From assembly GCA_009775095.1 (NCBI GenBank), contig VSOZ01000020.1, forward strand, positions 1 through 64,000: 64,000 nt of DNA, read 5' to 3'. The DNA comes from Muribaculum sp. (GTDB lineage Bacteria; Bacteroidota; Bacteroidia; Bacteroidales; Muribaculaceae). Both the position numbers and the translations under genes were made by a program. This document shows, piece by piece, positions 1 to 8,229 of this stretch; position 1 is the stretch's first letter; every line of letters starts with the position of its first letter. The notes beneath the pieces are model-generated. The model was not told where the DNA came from. It saw nothing but the letters and a program-made list of their open reading frames with translations, and ran no database searches.

Positions 1-31
1 CTGCGAAAGTGGGAGAGTAGGTAACCGCCCC
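1..31 (+). rRNA. rrf: 5S rRNA, 3' end only
   Basis: The first 31 bases carry the GGGAGAGTAGG block that ends bacterial 5S rRNA, followed by the closing GCC-rich strand. The rest of the gene and presumably 16S and 23S lie before the window. A strong rho-independent terminator follows within a few bases, as expected at the end of an rRNA operon. Confidence 0.85.
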
Positions 32-35
32 CTTC

Positions 36-67
36 GGGTGCAAGCACAACGCTTGCACCCTTTTTTT
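36..67 (+). terminator. rRNA operon terminator
   Basis: A perfect 10-bp stem, GGGTGCAAGC (36-45) and GCTTGCACCC (51-60), with loop ACAAC, is followed by seven T (61-67). This is a textbook intrinsic terminator directly after the 5S rRNA end. Confidence 0.93.
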
Positions 68-140
68 ATACCCTTACATGTCATATTGCAATAAGCAACA
101 GATAAATCCCGTTATACTACATATTATAATATTAATGTAA

Positions 141-1514
141 ATGCAAGGAAAAATCATTTTGCACTTGTCGATATTGTGGCTTTCAGTTATACTGCTGTCA
201 TGTATTAATGACGATGTTACTGATGATGCGGCAGTGCAACCCCGGTTCTCATGCGAGGTGTTGGATATGGGTACTGTGTTTACCGAATCGTCATCGCGGG
301 TGTATGGTTTTTTAGTATATAACCGCGATAAGAACGGGATAGTAATCAGTTCGATAGCTTTTCGCGACGAGGCTATGTCCGACAAATTCATACTTAATGT
401 AGATGGTGTGCCGGGTACTGATTTTGAGAATGTCGAGATTCGTGGAGAGGATTCCATATATGTATTTGTCGAAGCTGTACTTCCTTCTGTCGGGACGCCG
501 GAACCTGTACGCATTTCAACTCCGCTTGATTTCAAGACTAACGGCGTTCGGTCAACGGTTCTTATAGAGGCGACCGCTCAGGATGTCGTATATGTAGGTT
601 CAGAGAATCTTGAAGGTGTTACGGAATGGGACTCCCGATATCCATATAATATACGCGGTAATGTTATTGTGCCGGAAGGCTCTACACTGAAGATTGCAAG
701 TGGCACACGGCTCTATTTTTATTATGGTGCGGGTCTGTATGTTTTTGGACATCTTGTCGTTGAAGGAACTTGTGATGCTCCCGTACAGATGCGTGGCGAT
801 CGGTTCGGCAATATTGTATATCCTATCCCGTATGATGTCGTACCGGGCCAGTGGTGGGGTATTGAACTGTCAGGCCCGTCAAGTGACTGCGTTATGAGTT
901 ACGCGACGGTTGACAATACAAAAGTAGGGATTATGACTGATGGCACACCCCGGCTTAGTTTGTTGAATTGTAGGTTGCGTAACTCCTCCTTGTCAGTTTT
1001 GTTAACTACTGATACCGATGTTACCGCCGTAGGATGTGAGTTCTCCGGCGCACCCTCGGGTGTCGTTGTCCTTGACGGCGGCAGGCATATATTCAATCAT
1101 TGTACAATCGCCAATGATTATATATTTTCTCCCGTGCAGGGGGCGCTGTTGACTGTTAAGTCGGCTGATACCGAGGTGACGGTTTCCAATTCGATTATGT
1201 ACGGTCTTGGACCTTTGCTCGCTCCTGCCGACATTGCCGGACGGTCTGTGTCGTTTAAGCATTGTTTGCTTAAGTCGGGCGGCTCTGATGGCACCAATTT
1301 TTCGGAAATATTGTGGGGCGTCGATCCGCGATTTGATGTATCGACCGAAGAGTATCGTTTCGATTATCGGCTGACATCCGGTTCGCCTGCCATCGCAGCC
1401 GGCGATGCCTCGCTGTCGTTGCCTGAAAGTTCTGTTGATTTTTACGGATTGCGGCGTGGTGCCACACCCGACCTCGGTGCGTATGTATACAGTGATGCGC
1501 CGCAAAGTAACTGA
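141..1514 (+). CDS. Lipoprotein with right-handed beta-helix fold
   Basis: 457 residues. A hydrophobic leader ends in LLSC at about residue 20, a lipobox, so the protein is probably anchored in the outer membrane. The body has repeated short strands (about residues 150-430) typical of right-handed parallel beta-helix proteins. The C-terminus DFYGLRR...PDLGAYVY matches the end motif of 'choice-of-anchor Q' beta-helix proteins. No catalytic residues can be assigned. It is the first gene after the rRNA terminator and lies 45 bp before the DUF4199 gene, which has its own -7 box. The ligand is unknown; a surface glycan-binding or adhesive role is only an inference. Confidence 0.8.
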   Translation: MQGKIILHLSILWLSVILLSCINDDVTDDAAVQPRFSCEVLDMGTVFTESSSRVYGFLVYNRDKNGIVISSIAFRDEAMSDKFILNVDGVPGTDFENVEIRGEDSIYVFVEAVLPSVGTPEPVRISTPLDFKTNGVRSTVLIEATAQDVVYVGSENLEGVTEWDSRYPYNIRGNVIVPEGSTLKIASGTRLYFYYGAGLYVFGHLVVEGTCDAPVQMRGDRFGNIVYPIPYDVVPGQWWGIELSGPSSDCVMSYATVDNTKVGIMTDGTPRLSLLNCRLRNSSLSVLLTTDTDVTAVGCEFSGAPSGVVVLDGGRHIFNHCTIANDYIFSPVQGALLTVKSADTEVTVSNSIMYGLGPLLAPADIAGRSVSFKHCLLKSGGSDGTNFSEILWGVDPRFDVSTEEYRFDYRLTSGSPAIAAGDASLSLPESSVDFYGLRRGATPDLGAYVYSDAPQSN

Positions 1515-1544
1515 AAAATTGGCTGAAATGTCAGTTTTATTTTA

Positions 1545-1552
1545 TACCTTTG
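1545..1552 (+). promoter_or_regulatory. -7 box of the DUF4199 gene
   Basis: TACCTTTG matches the Bacteroides -7 consensus TAnnTTTG. A TTG lies at 1519-1521, 23 bp upstream, slightly too far. The box ends seven bases before the ATG at 1560, so the transcript would have almost no leader. Confidence 0.45.
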
Positions 1553-1559
1553 CAACCGT

Positions 1560-2108
1560 ATGAACGATGGAAAATCAACAGGACAGTCTCCTTATCGTCG
1601 GGGTGCTGATGCAGGCCTGATTTTGGGAGTGTATCTCTGTGTCATATTTTTTGCCACAGCTTACTCCATGACGTATTCCATCTTGAGTTTGGTGTCATTG
1701 GTTCTTATTGCCGGTGTACCCGTATTTATCTACATCTCTTTACGTCGGTCCTACATAGCCGATATGGGTAAGACTATATTCTCGTCATTGTGGATGGAGG
1801 GTATCGCTACGTTTTTTTTCGGCGGAGTGATATCGGCATTCGTCTCAGTGATTTATATGCGCTATATCAATCCAGGATTTATCGATGCGCAGATAGATAC
1901 AATGATATCTGTGTATAATCAGACTGACTGGGAGCGGGGAAAAGAGTTGGCCGACGTTGTGTCACGTGCGCGTGAGGCACGGTTGATACCGCGTCCGATA
2001 GAGTTTGCTATCAATATGTTGTGGCTTATTGTATTTTCCGGCTCTATATTGTCGATGCTCATGTCCTTGCTTGTGCAGGCACGCGGTTATAATAAAAAAC
2101 ATAAATAA
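1560..2108 (+). CDS. DUF4199 family membrane protein
   Basis: 182 residues with hydrophobic segments near residues 18-37, 42-60, 75-100 and 148-170, i.e. about four membrane helices. The pattern (two N-terminal helices, a short loop with paired Arg, a helix rich in Gly/Phe, an extracytoplasmic loop, and a last helix) fits DUF4199, a Bacteroidetes family of unknown function. It is nearly always found beside a GT2 glycosyltransferase, as here (gene starts 9 bp downstream). A helper role in membrane transfer of a sugar is plausible from context only. Confidence 0.75.
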   Translation: MNDGKSTGQSPYRRGADAGLILGVYLCVIFFATAYSMTYSILSLVSLVLIAGVPVFIYISLRRSYIADMGKTIFSSLWMEGIATFFFGGVISAFVSVIYMRYINPGFIDAQIDTMISVYNQTDWERGKELADVVSRAREARLIPRPIEFAINMLWLIVFSGSILSMLMSLLVQARGYNKKHK

Positions 2109-2117
2109 ATTTTGACG

Positions 2118-3080
2118 ATGGATATTTCTGTAGTCGTTCCTTTGTATAATGAAGCGGAGTCTTTGCCCGAGCTTGAGGCATGGATTGCCCGTGTCATGAA
2201 TGAGAATAACTTCACGTATGAGATACTTTTCATTAATGACGGTTCTACCGATGATTCTTGGGAAGTGATTAAGAGGCTCCAGCAGCAGAACCCCAACGTG
2301 AAGGGAGTGAGCTTCCGACGCAACTATGGTAAATCGCCGGCGCTGAATACCGGCTTTCAGAGAGCACAAGGCGATGTCGTCATAACAATGGACGCGGATC
2401 TGCAGGACAGTCCCGACGAAATCCCGGAGCTTTACCGCATGATTACCCAAGACAGATATGACCTTGTGTCGGGCTGGAAGCAAAAACGCTATGATCCGCT
2501 GTCAAAGACCATACCCACGAAGTTGTTTAACGCTACGGCGCGTAGGGTGAGTGGCATCCGCAATCTGCATGACTTCAATTGCGGTCTTAAAGCCTACCGA
2601 AATAAAGTGGTAAAGCGTATAGAGGTTTACGGCGATATGCATCGATATATACCTTACCTCGCTAAAAATGCCGGATTTAACCGCATAGGCGAGAAGGTAG
2701 TGCATCATCAGGCGAGAAAGTACGGTACTACAAAATTCGGTCTTGACCGATTTGTAAACGGTTATCTTGACCTCGGTACACTTTGGTTTACCTCGCGTTT
2801 CGGAGTTAAGCCCATGCACTTTTTCGGACTGCTCGGAAGCCTTATGTTTTTCTTGGGACTCATAGCCGTGGCCGTTGTCGGCTTCACCAAGTTGTACGAC
2901 ATGCATCACGGCAACCACTATATCCTTGTTACTGATTCGCCTTATTTTTACTTGGCGCTGACTGCAATGCTGTTGGGGGCGCAATTGTTTCTGACCGGTT
3001 TTATCGGCGAACTGATAGTGCGTAATTCCGACCGTCGCAATGAATATGAGATAGAAGAAGAAATAACGACATCTTGTTAA
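2118..3080 (+). CDS. Family 2 glycosyltransferase with two C-terminal membrane helices
   Basis: 320 residues. An N-terminal GT-A domain begins VVVPLYNEAESL and contains FINDGSTDDS (nucleotide-binding Asp) and TMDADLQD (the metal-binding DXD-type motif). Two hydrophobic helices follow at about residues 230-258 and 275-300. This is the plan of DPM1/GtrB/ArnC-like enzymes that move a sugar from a nucleotide donor to a polyprenyl phosphate at the inner membrane. I use the ATG at 2118; an in-frame TTG six bases earlier is less likely. It is probably co-transcribed with the DUF4199 gene and followed after 14 bp by a nitroreductase. Confidence 0.88.
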   Translation: MDISVVVPLYNEAESLPELEAWIARVMNENNFTYEILFINDGSTDDSWEVIKRLQQQNPNVKGVSFRRNYGKSPALNTGFQRAQGDVVITMDADLQDSPDEIPELYRMITQDRYDLVSGWKQKRYDPLSKTIPTKLFNATARRVSGIRNLHDFNCGLKAYRNKVVKRIEVYGDMHRYIPYLAKNAGFNRIGEKVVHHQARKYGTTKFGLDRFVNGYLDLGTLWFTSRFGVKPMHFFGLLGSLMFFLGLIAVAVVGFTKLYDMHHGNHYILVTDSPYFYLALTAMLLGAQLFLTGFIGELIVRNSDRRNEYEIEEEITTSC

Positions 3081-3094
3081 ATATATAATTGGAA

Positions 3095-3625
3095 ATGAAC
3101 GCTTATCCGCAATTTTACGACCTTGTTTCACGTCGTTACTCATGCCGTAATTACAGCGACCGCAAAGTCCCTGAAGATTTGCTTATCGCCATACTTGATA
3201 TAGTACGTCTTGCCCCTTCGGCATGCAACAAGCAACCGTGGCGCTTTCTTGTCATAGACGATACCGAGCAGAGCAAGGTTCTGCGTAAGAGTTATTCGCG
3301 TGAATGGTTTGACAATGCACCGTTGTATATTGTGGCTCTCGGCATGCACGATGAAGCTTGGCATCGCAACTTTGACGGAAAGGACCACACCGATGTCGAT
3401 GTGGCTATCGCTGTCGAGCATCTTTGTCTTGCCGCAACTTCCGTAGGGCTTGGTACCTGCTGGGTATGCAACTTTGATCCCGTAATAGTCAAAGAAGGGC
3501 TTCGATTGCCTGACAATGCCGAGCCTATAGCCATAATCCCGATTGGATATCCTGCCGACGGCGAAACGGTACCGGAAAAGAAGCGTAAGGCATTAGACGA
3601 TATAGTGAAATGGGGAAAATTCTGA
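3095..3625 (+). CDS. Nitroreductase family protein
   Basis: About 176 residues. The opening segment SRRYSCRNYSDRKV is the FMN-phosphate binding motif of the nitroreductase fold, followed by LAPSACNKQPW, a second FMN contact, and GLGTCWVCNF near residue 120. It is a short, single-domain member, likely a homodimeric FMN-dependent NAD(P)H oxidoreductase in the cytoplasm; the substrate cannot be read from sequence. The ATG at 3095 is preferred over a TTG at 3089. Its 3' end overlaps the DUF6452 gene by 16 bp, so the two are translationally linked. Confidence 0.88.
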   Translation: MNAYPQFYDLVSRRYSCRNYSDRKVPEDLLIAILDIVRLAPSACNKQPWRFLVIDDTEQSKVLRKSYSREWFDNAPLYIVALGMHDEAWHRNFDGKDHTDVDVAIAVEHLCLAATSVGLGTCWVCNFDPVIVKEGLRLPDNAEPIAIIPIGYPADGETVPEKKRKALDDIVKWGKF

Positions 3626-4203
3626 AACTGTCCGTACTTGTATGTGTACTTGCCGTATTGCACACCTCTTGCAATACATCGGGATGTACTGAAAACAAGA
3701 GCTCCATACCGCTTGCGGGATTTTATTCCTACGAGACATTGAACGCCATAACGGTAAACGAGATATCTATTGGTGGCGTGGATGCTCCCAACGACTCGTT
3801 GTTGCTTGACAACGGTTCGACAGGCAAGATATATTTGCCTTTTCGCTCAACGGCTCAAGAGACAAGCTACTTTATAAGATATGAATCGGAGGAGCTTGGC
3901 GGTGGCACTCTATATGATGTCATAACATTCAACTACACTTCGATACCTTATTTTGCTTCGGAGGAGTGCGGAGCTATGTATCGCTACAAAATCAATGAGA
4001 TGTATTATACAAATCATCTGATAGACTCCATAGGATTGGTTGACAGTCTTATCACCAATGCCGATGTAGAGAAAATACATATCTATTTCCGCACAGTTGA
4101 ACCTGATGATCCGGACAATCCCGATGAACCCGGGGACAATCCCGACAATCCAGATGATAATCCCGGAGATAACCCCGGTCAACCCGAAACTTCTGACGAA
4201 TGA
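3610..4203 (+). CDS. DUF6452-type lipoprotein with acidic DNP-rich tail
   Basis: 197 residues. Signal peptide with HTSC at residues 18-21, a lipobox. The central part has alternating strands and four or more Cys/aromatic positions, resembling DUF6452, a Bacteroidetes family normally paired with DUF6048; the pairing is kept here. The last 35 residues are an Asp/Asn/Pro/Gly-rich low-complexity tail (DNPDEPGDNPDNP type repeats), encoded by imprecise repeats at 4105-4190. It overlaps the nitroreductase by 16 bp and the next gene by 4 bp (ATGA). Function unknown; envelope location is inferred from the lipobox. Confidence 0.72.
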   Translation: MGKILKLSVLVCVLAVLHTSCNTSGCTENKSSIPLAGFYSYETLNAITVNEISIGGVDAPNDSLLLDNGSTGKIYLPFRSTAQETSYFIRYESEELGGGTLYDVITFNYTSIPYFASEECGAMYRYKINEMYYTNHLIDSIGLVDSLITNADVEKIHIYFRTVEPDDPDNPDEPGDNPDNPDDNPGDNPGQPETSDE

Positions 4204-5084
4204 AACGCTTCTGCTTAGTTTTATTGATCGGCGCTATGGCCCTGTCGGCGGCGGCGCAACGACGCATCACTCCTGTAGACAATCCCGATAAAAAGCGTGG
4301 AGTACCGGTTGTGCCGGAGGCGGTCGATACCGTGTCCGGTCGTCCTGCAAGTGTTATCGAGACTACCGATATGGCCGGACATACAGTTCTTGTCGATACA
4401 ATATCGGGAGAGGAGTACCGCGACACTATCCTTACAACAGCTCCGAAACTCATCTATCCTCGTTTTGACGCCGTTACTGTCGGAGTCAATGTATGGGATC
4501 CTCTTATGCGTTGTTTCGGTCAGAAGTACGGAGTCATCGGTTTTTGGGGCGAACTGAGTCTGCATAATTGGATAAAACCGATGGTTGAGATAGGATTGGG
4601 ATCGGCCGACAATACCCCCGATGACGGCAATTATACTTACAAGTCATCGATCGCGCCATATTTCAAGATCGGGTTGAACTATAATTTCTTATATAATTCC
4701 AATCCCGACTACTCCGTTTATGCCGGTTTGCGTTACGGCATCAGCAATTTCAGCTATGAGATTACTGACGTTACTATGAATCAAGGCTATTGGGATGAAA
4801 ACGTAACTTTCAACGTTCCTTCGCAACGTGCTACCGTAGGTTATTTCGAGGCTATGGTGGGCATAAGGGTCAAGATACTCGGCCATGTGTCGCTCGGATG
4901 GGAGCTGAAAGTACACCGTATAGTCCATGGTGGCAAAGGCGAATACGGAGAGCCGTGGTATGTGCCCGGCTACGGTGCCAAGTCCTCATTGTTCAACGCT
5001 TCGTTCTCGGTCAGCTATACATTGCCTATCGGCAAGCGTCTGTCGGCGGTGCCACCTCCCGGTGCCGATGCTGAAGGGGAGTAA
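4200..5084 (+). CDS. DUF6048 family outer-membrane-like protein
   Basis: 294 residues. Cleavable signal peptide (cut near residue 19, AAAQ). After about 70 polar residues the chain becomes a series of amphipathic strands rich in Gly and aromatics (FGQKYGVIGFWGELSL, YSVYAGLRYGIS), ending in ASFSVSYTLPIGKR, as in small outer-membrane beta-barrels. This matches DUF6048, found next to DUF6452 in Bacteroidetes. The ATGA overlap with the upstream gene suggests that the lipoprotein and barrel are made together and may form one complex. No known substrate. No clear terminator follows in 5085-5170. Confidence 0.72.
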   Translation: MKRFCLVLLIGAMALSAAAQRRITPVDNPDKKRGVPVVPEAVDTVSGRPASVIETTDMAGHTVLVDTISGEEYRDTILTTAPKLIYPRFDAVTVGVNVWDPLMRCFGQKYGVIGFWGELSLHNWIKPMVEIGLGSADNTPDDGNYTYKSSIAPYFKIGLNYNFLYNSNPDYSVYAGLRYGISNFSYEITDVTMNQGYWDENVTFNVPSQRATVGYFEAMVGIRVKILGHVSLGWELKVHRIVHGGKGEYGEPWYVPGYGAKSSLFNASFSVSYTLPIGKRLSAVPPPGADAEGE

Positions 5085-5171
5085 GCTATAGAAGAATAAG
5101 AGGAATCTTTTATGAAATAGAAGTCGTCATTTATCATTTATATGAGTTAGACTCCGTTTGTGGCATAACAA

Positions 5172-5226
5172 CAAAAAAACGAGCGCGGAGACGTCATCTC
5201 TTTTTATTGAGATCGTCTTCGCGCTC
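5172..5226 (-). terminator. Intrinsic terminator overlapping the 3' end of a CDS
   Basis: Read on the minus strand, GAGCGCG (5226-5220) pairs with CGCGCTC (5187-5181), with AGACG/CGTCT and GAGAT/ATCTC inside, followed by GTTTTTTTG. The hairpin starts inside the last codons of the 73-residue gene and contains its stop codon (5196-5194). Confidence 0.82.
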
Positions 5227-5415
5227 TTTGCGTAATCTTTCGCGTTTTTTCAGAAAGAAGTGCAATAGCACTATGCACAATAATGTTACGCCTATTATGC
5301 TGAAATAATAGACGTAATTGCCGGCAAAAAACTCACCGCGACCGATGTAGCTCATAACCCCGAGATAAACGAGAAGTATGAGCGGGATAAATGTAGATTT
5401 TTTCACAGGTACCAT
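5194..5415 (-). CDS. Small membrane protein, unknown
   Basis: 73 residues with two hydrophobic segments (about 8-24 and 34-53) and a very basic/acidic C-terminal tail (KKRERLRKEREDD) that should face the cytoplasm. No family recognised. It lies 12 bp after the exonuclease gene and is likely its operon partner. The last codons form the 5' arm of the operon's terminator, so the tail sequence is under two constraints. Confidence 0.7.
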   Translation of the reverse strand: MVPVKKSTFIPLILLVYLGVMSYIGRGEFFAGNYVYYFSIIGVTLLCIVLLHFFLKKRERLRKEREDDLNKKR

Positions 5416-5427
5416 AGCGATTTTTCG

Positions 5428-6075
5428 TTAACGGTTGACGTCGCTGCTGTCGTCGACAGGTTTAATATAAGGCGATCGGCATGGGTCAAAATGACCTGCC
5501 ATGAGGTGAGAGTAGATTTTCAGACAAGCCCATGCGTCGATTGACGCGTAGGTCTGCTGAGGGGTCGTGAGAGTCGAGGCCTCCCAATTGGAGAGCCTCT
5601 GACTTTTCGAGATGCGTTCGCCGAATATTATGCCGTAAATTTTCTGCAGGCTACAGTCAAGGATGTTGAACTCCTTGACAAGATCCTGAAGGTCGACGAA
5701 GCCGGCGGGCTGAAAGTCATGCAACTTGTGCATGACGTGAAAGTCGTCTTTCAGAGATAGCCCGACCTTTGTAATCCGTGGATTTTCAATAAGGCCGCGC
5801 AATTCGTCAGGAAAGCCGAATTTGTTGATGCGGAAAAGGTAGCAACAGTCCTCTGTGGCAAACTGCATCAGTGCCACCTGATTGGTACGCCCTTTTCTGA
5901 ACGACGGTTTTGTCTCGGTGTCGAATCCCACTACCGGGAAACGCCCGATTGTTTCAAGCGCACTCTTGGCCTGCTCAACCGTGTTTATCACTATGATATG
6001 TCCGGGATAAGTGACGGTCGGTAGAGCGGAGAGTTGCTCTTTTGTGATAGACAGTACTAATGTATTGACATTCAT
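5428..6075 (-). CDS. 3'-5' exonuclease of the RNase D / DEDDy type
   Basis: 215 residues from the ATG at 6075 (the frame is open for 19 further codons but starts poorly there). Motif ExoI is VVGFDTETKPSF (Asp and Glu metal ligands); ExoII lies in LSLKDDFHVMHKL (Asp); ExoIII is QQTYASIDAWACLKIY (Tyr and Asp). Together these make a DEDDy exonuclease domain with no HRDC domain, shorter than E. coli RNase D and close to the WRN-like/YpaQ-type stand-alone domains. Likely trims RNA or DNA 3' ends in the cytoplasm. It is transcribed with the small membrane protein behind it. Confidence 0.88.
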   Translation of the reverse strand: MNVNTLVLSITKEQLSALPTVTYPGHIIVINTVEQAKSALETIGRFPVVGFDTETKPSFRKGRTNQVALMQFATEDCCYLFRINKFGFPDELRGLIENPRITKVGLSLKDDFHVMHKLHDFQPAGFVDLQDLVKEFNILDCSLQKIYGIIFGERISKSQRLSNWEASTLTTPQQTYASIDAWACLKIYSHLMAGHFDPCRSPYIKPVDDSSDVNR

Positions 6076-6224
6076 AATAAAAATAAGTAGATTTCTCTTG
6101 AACGGCGTTAACGCTTGGCGTAAAGTTAGCAAATTATGGCGAAATAAATATACTTTTATGTATGAAATCGATGTATTTTTAACATTTAAACAGATTCATA
6201 GTGTTTTTCGGGGGATACAGTGTG

Positions 6225-6851
6225 TCAAATAGTTGTAAATTTGACACTATTAAAATTGCGCTCAAGATACCTCTTTATAAACGACGATGTGTCGGCGGCG
6301 ATGACCTTGTCTTTGTCGAAAAAAGTATTGTATACAACCTCCTGCAATCGTATGCCGCGCGATTTTATAGCCTCCAGTGAAAGCAATGTGTGATTGATGG
6401 ACCCGAGCACTCCGTTGGTCACCAAAATGAGCGGCAACCGGCGCGTTGTCACATAATCTATAGTAAAGAAATCATCGGTGATAGGTACCATAAGGCCGCC
6501 GGCTCCTTCGACAAGTACGGTGTCGTATCGCTCACCCAATTCTCTGGAACAGCGGTCGATAAGATCGAGGTCTATTGTCTTGCCGTCGAGTTTGGCCGCC
6601 AATTGGGCCGATGCCGGATATGTGAAGATGACCGGCGCGGTGAGATGCGCCGTGTCTTCGGGCAACAATCCGGTTCCGGTTATCTCACGATGCTTCAATA
6701 TGTCTTCCGACATGTCAGTATTGCCGGTCTGTATAAATTTCTGTGTAATCACTGACTTGCCCTCTGCCATAAGACGGCGGGCTATCAGGCCGGTGGCATA
6801 TGTCTTGCCGGCGTCGGTGTCTATTCCTGAAATAAATATAATCTCACTCAT
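6225..6851 (-). CDS. bioD: Dethiobiotin synthetase
   Basis: 208 residues. P-loop FISGIDTDAGKTYAT near the N-terminus, and VEGAGGLMVPI near residue 110, both hallmarks of BioD. The enzyme closes the ureido ring on 7,8-diaminopelargonate using CO2 and ATP. The start overlaps the end of the bioG-bioC fusion by 8 bp, so it is the last gene of a bioF/bioGC/bioD unit. bioA and bioB are not in this window, so the later steps must be encoded elsewhere. Confidence 0.95.
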   Translation of the reverse strand: MSEIIFISGIDTDAGKTYATGLIARRLMAEGKSVITQKFIQTGNTDMSEDILKHREITGTGLLPEDTAHLTAPVIFTYPASAQLAAKLDGKTIDLDLIDRCSRELGERYDTVLVEGAGGLMVPITDDFFTIDYVTTRRLPLILVTNGVLGSINHTLLSLEAIKSRGIRLQEVVYNTFFDKDKVIAADTSSFIKRYLERNFNSVKFTTI

Positions 6852-8229
6852 TGATGCGTTTTTTTATGATGATGTAGATTGGTCGGTAGGTCAGCGGCGC
6901 TCCGGTTGATGTGACGGGGTAACGGCGGCAAAAGTCAGCTGCGGTCATGGCGGCGTGGCGCAGTGCGTTAACGCCGGTGTTGCGCAGGTGCGACATTACA
7001 TGTCGTGGCGAAGGGAAATCGAGCACTGTCTCGCTCTCTTCAAGTGCTATGACATCGCAACCGTCGGGCGTCATGGCGCGAAGCTCGTCGGTGGAGTAGT
7101 AACGCAACGGGAAGTGTGTGACTTCCGATACCTCCGCAATGTTGCCGGGGCCGAAAGAGGATAGTACGATTAACCCACCCGGTTTTACCGCACGTGCGGC
7201 ATGATATAGAAATTTTGGCAGGGATTGAAACCACTGTACGCATGAGGCCGATGCGATGACGTCAAATGTGTCGGCCGCTACGTTGGTTATAAGTACCTCT
7301 CCGTCGCCGGCGGTTATCGTTGTGCTTGCCGGTACTCCTTCGACGGGTTGTGGAGCAAGATCCCACAGCGACAATTTGGCAAGAGGCCATATCGTTGCAT
7401 ATAATGTGGTCAGAAATCCCGTACCGTAACCTATCTCGAGTATTGATGAAGGCTCTTCGGTGGTGTGGGCCATCCACATGTCATGAAGGTGGCGTGCTAT
7501 ATCTCGCTGCACGGGAGCATTGTCATCGTACCGGGAAGCGCTTTTACCGAATTTTTCACCAACAAGACGTTTGTCGATTATTTCCTGTTCTATAACTACT
7601 TGCCAGTCGGGCATATGACCCGAGACTATTGTGCGTGTGCGGTTATTGTCCTTCCACTCGCGTAGTAGGTTGTCAGGCGGAAATATCCTGTCGTTTTCAG
7701 CTATTATGACGCGGTCCCATGTAGATTGGTCGGTTGCGGAGTCACTTGAACGGTAGAGATCTCTGATCGATATCAGCTCGTCGCGCAGACTTTCGATATC
7801 GCGTTGCGGCATGTTATTCATGAAACTCTCGTAAGTTTCACGTGAGTCACACATGCGACGGTAAAATTTTTCAAGATTTCTGCGATCAAGCTTGTCAAGT
7901 GTGCCTTGGAATATCACTTCAGGTATTCCTTTTTGGTCATCAATAGGGTGAAGTGAGCCGTTTACCGCTATATTTAAAGTGGGCTTTATGCCGTGCTGTC
8001 TTATGACAAGCCGGGCCATGAATACACCGAATGACCAAGCGAATATATATATATCTTCATAGCCTGCAAGAGGCGACGGGTCAAAATCAACGGTAGTGTA
8101 ATCCCATACTGTCATTATATCGCAATCTTCTACGCGAAGATGTCGGAACGGATCGGCCGACATGCCCCAACCGGCAAATATTATTATGAGACGCTGATTG
8201 TTGTCAAATGATGTAAACTCCTGCTTCAT
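6844..8229 (-). CDS. bioC: BioG-BioC fusion: pimeloyl-ACP methyl ester esterase plus malonyl-ACP O-methyltransferase
   Basis: 461 residues, two enzymes in one chain. Residues 1-215 are a BioG/DUF452 alpha/beta hydrolase: FAGWGMS oxyanion-type motif at 18-24 and a nucleophile elbow FAWSFGVF with Ser66. Residues about 220-461 are a BioC methyltransferase: the BioC entry motif FGKSASRYDDNA followed by SAM-binding ILEIGYGTGFLT and a C-terminal domain. BioC methylates malonyl-ACP to start pimelate synthesis on the fatty-acid machinery; BioG removes the methyl group at the end. Joining the first and last step in one protein is known from some Bacteroidetes. It overlaps bioF by 4 bp and bioD by 8 bp. 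Confidence 0.92.
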   Translation of the reverse strand: MKQEFTSFDNNQRLIIIFAGWGMSADPFRHLRVEDCDIMTVWDYTTVDFDPSPLAGYEDIYIFAWSFGVFMARLVIRQHGIKPTLNIAVNGSLHPIDDQKGIPEVIFQGTLDKLDRRNLEKFYRRMCDSRETYESFMNNMPQRDIESLRDELISIRDLYRSSDSATDQSTWDRVIIAENDRIFPPDNLLREWKDNNRTRTIVSGHMPDWQVVIEQEIIDKRLVGEKFGKSASRYDDNAPVQRDIARHLHDMWMAHTTEEPSSILEIGYGTGFLTTLYATIWPLAKLSLWDLAPQPVEGVPASTTITAGDGEVLITNVAADTFDVIASASCVQWFQSLPKFLYHAARAVKPGGLIVLSSFGPGNIAEVSEVTHFPLRYYSTDELRAMTPDGCDVIALEESETVLDFPSPRHVMSHLRNTGVNALRHAAMTAADFCRRYPVTSTGAPLTYRPIYIIIKKRINE

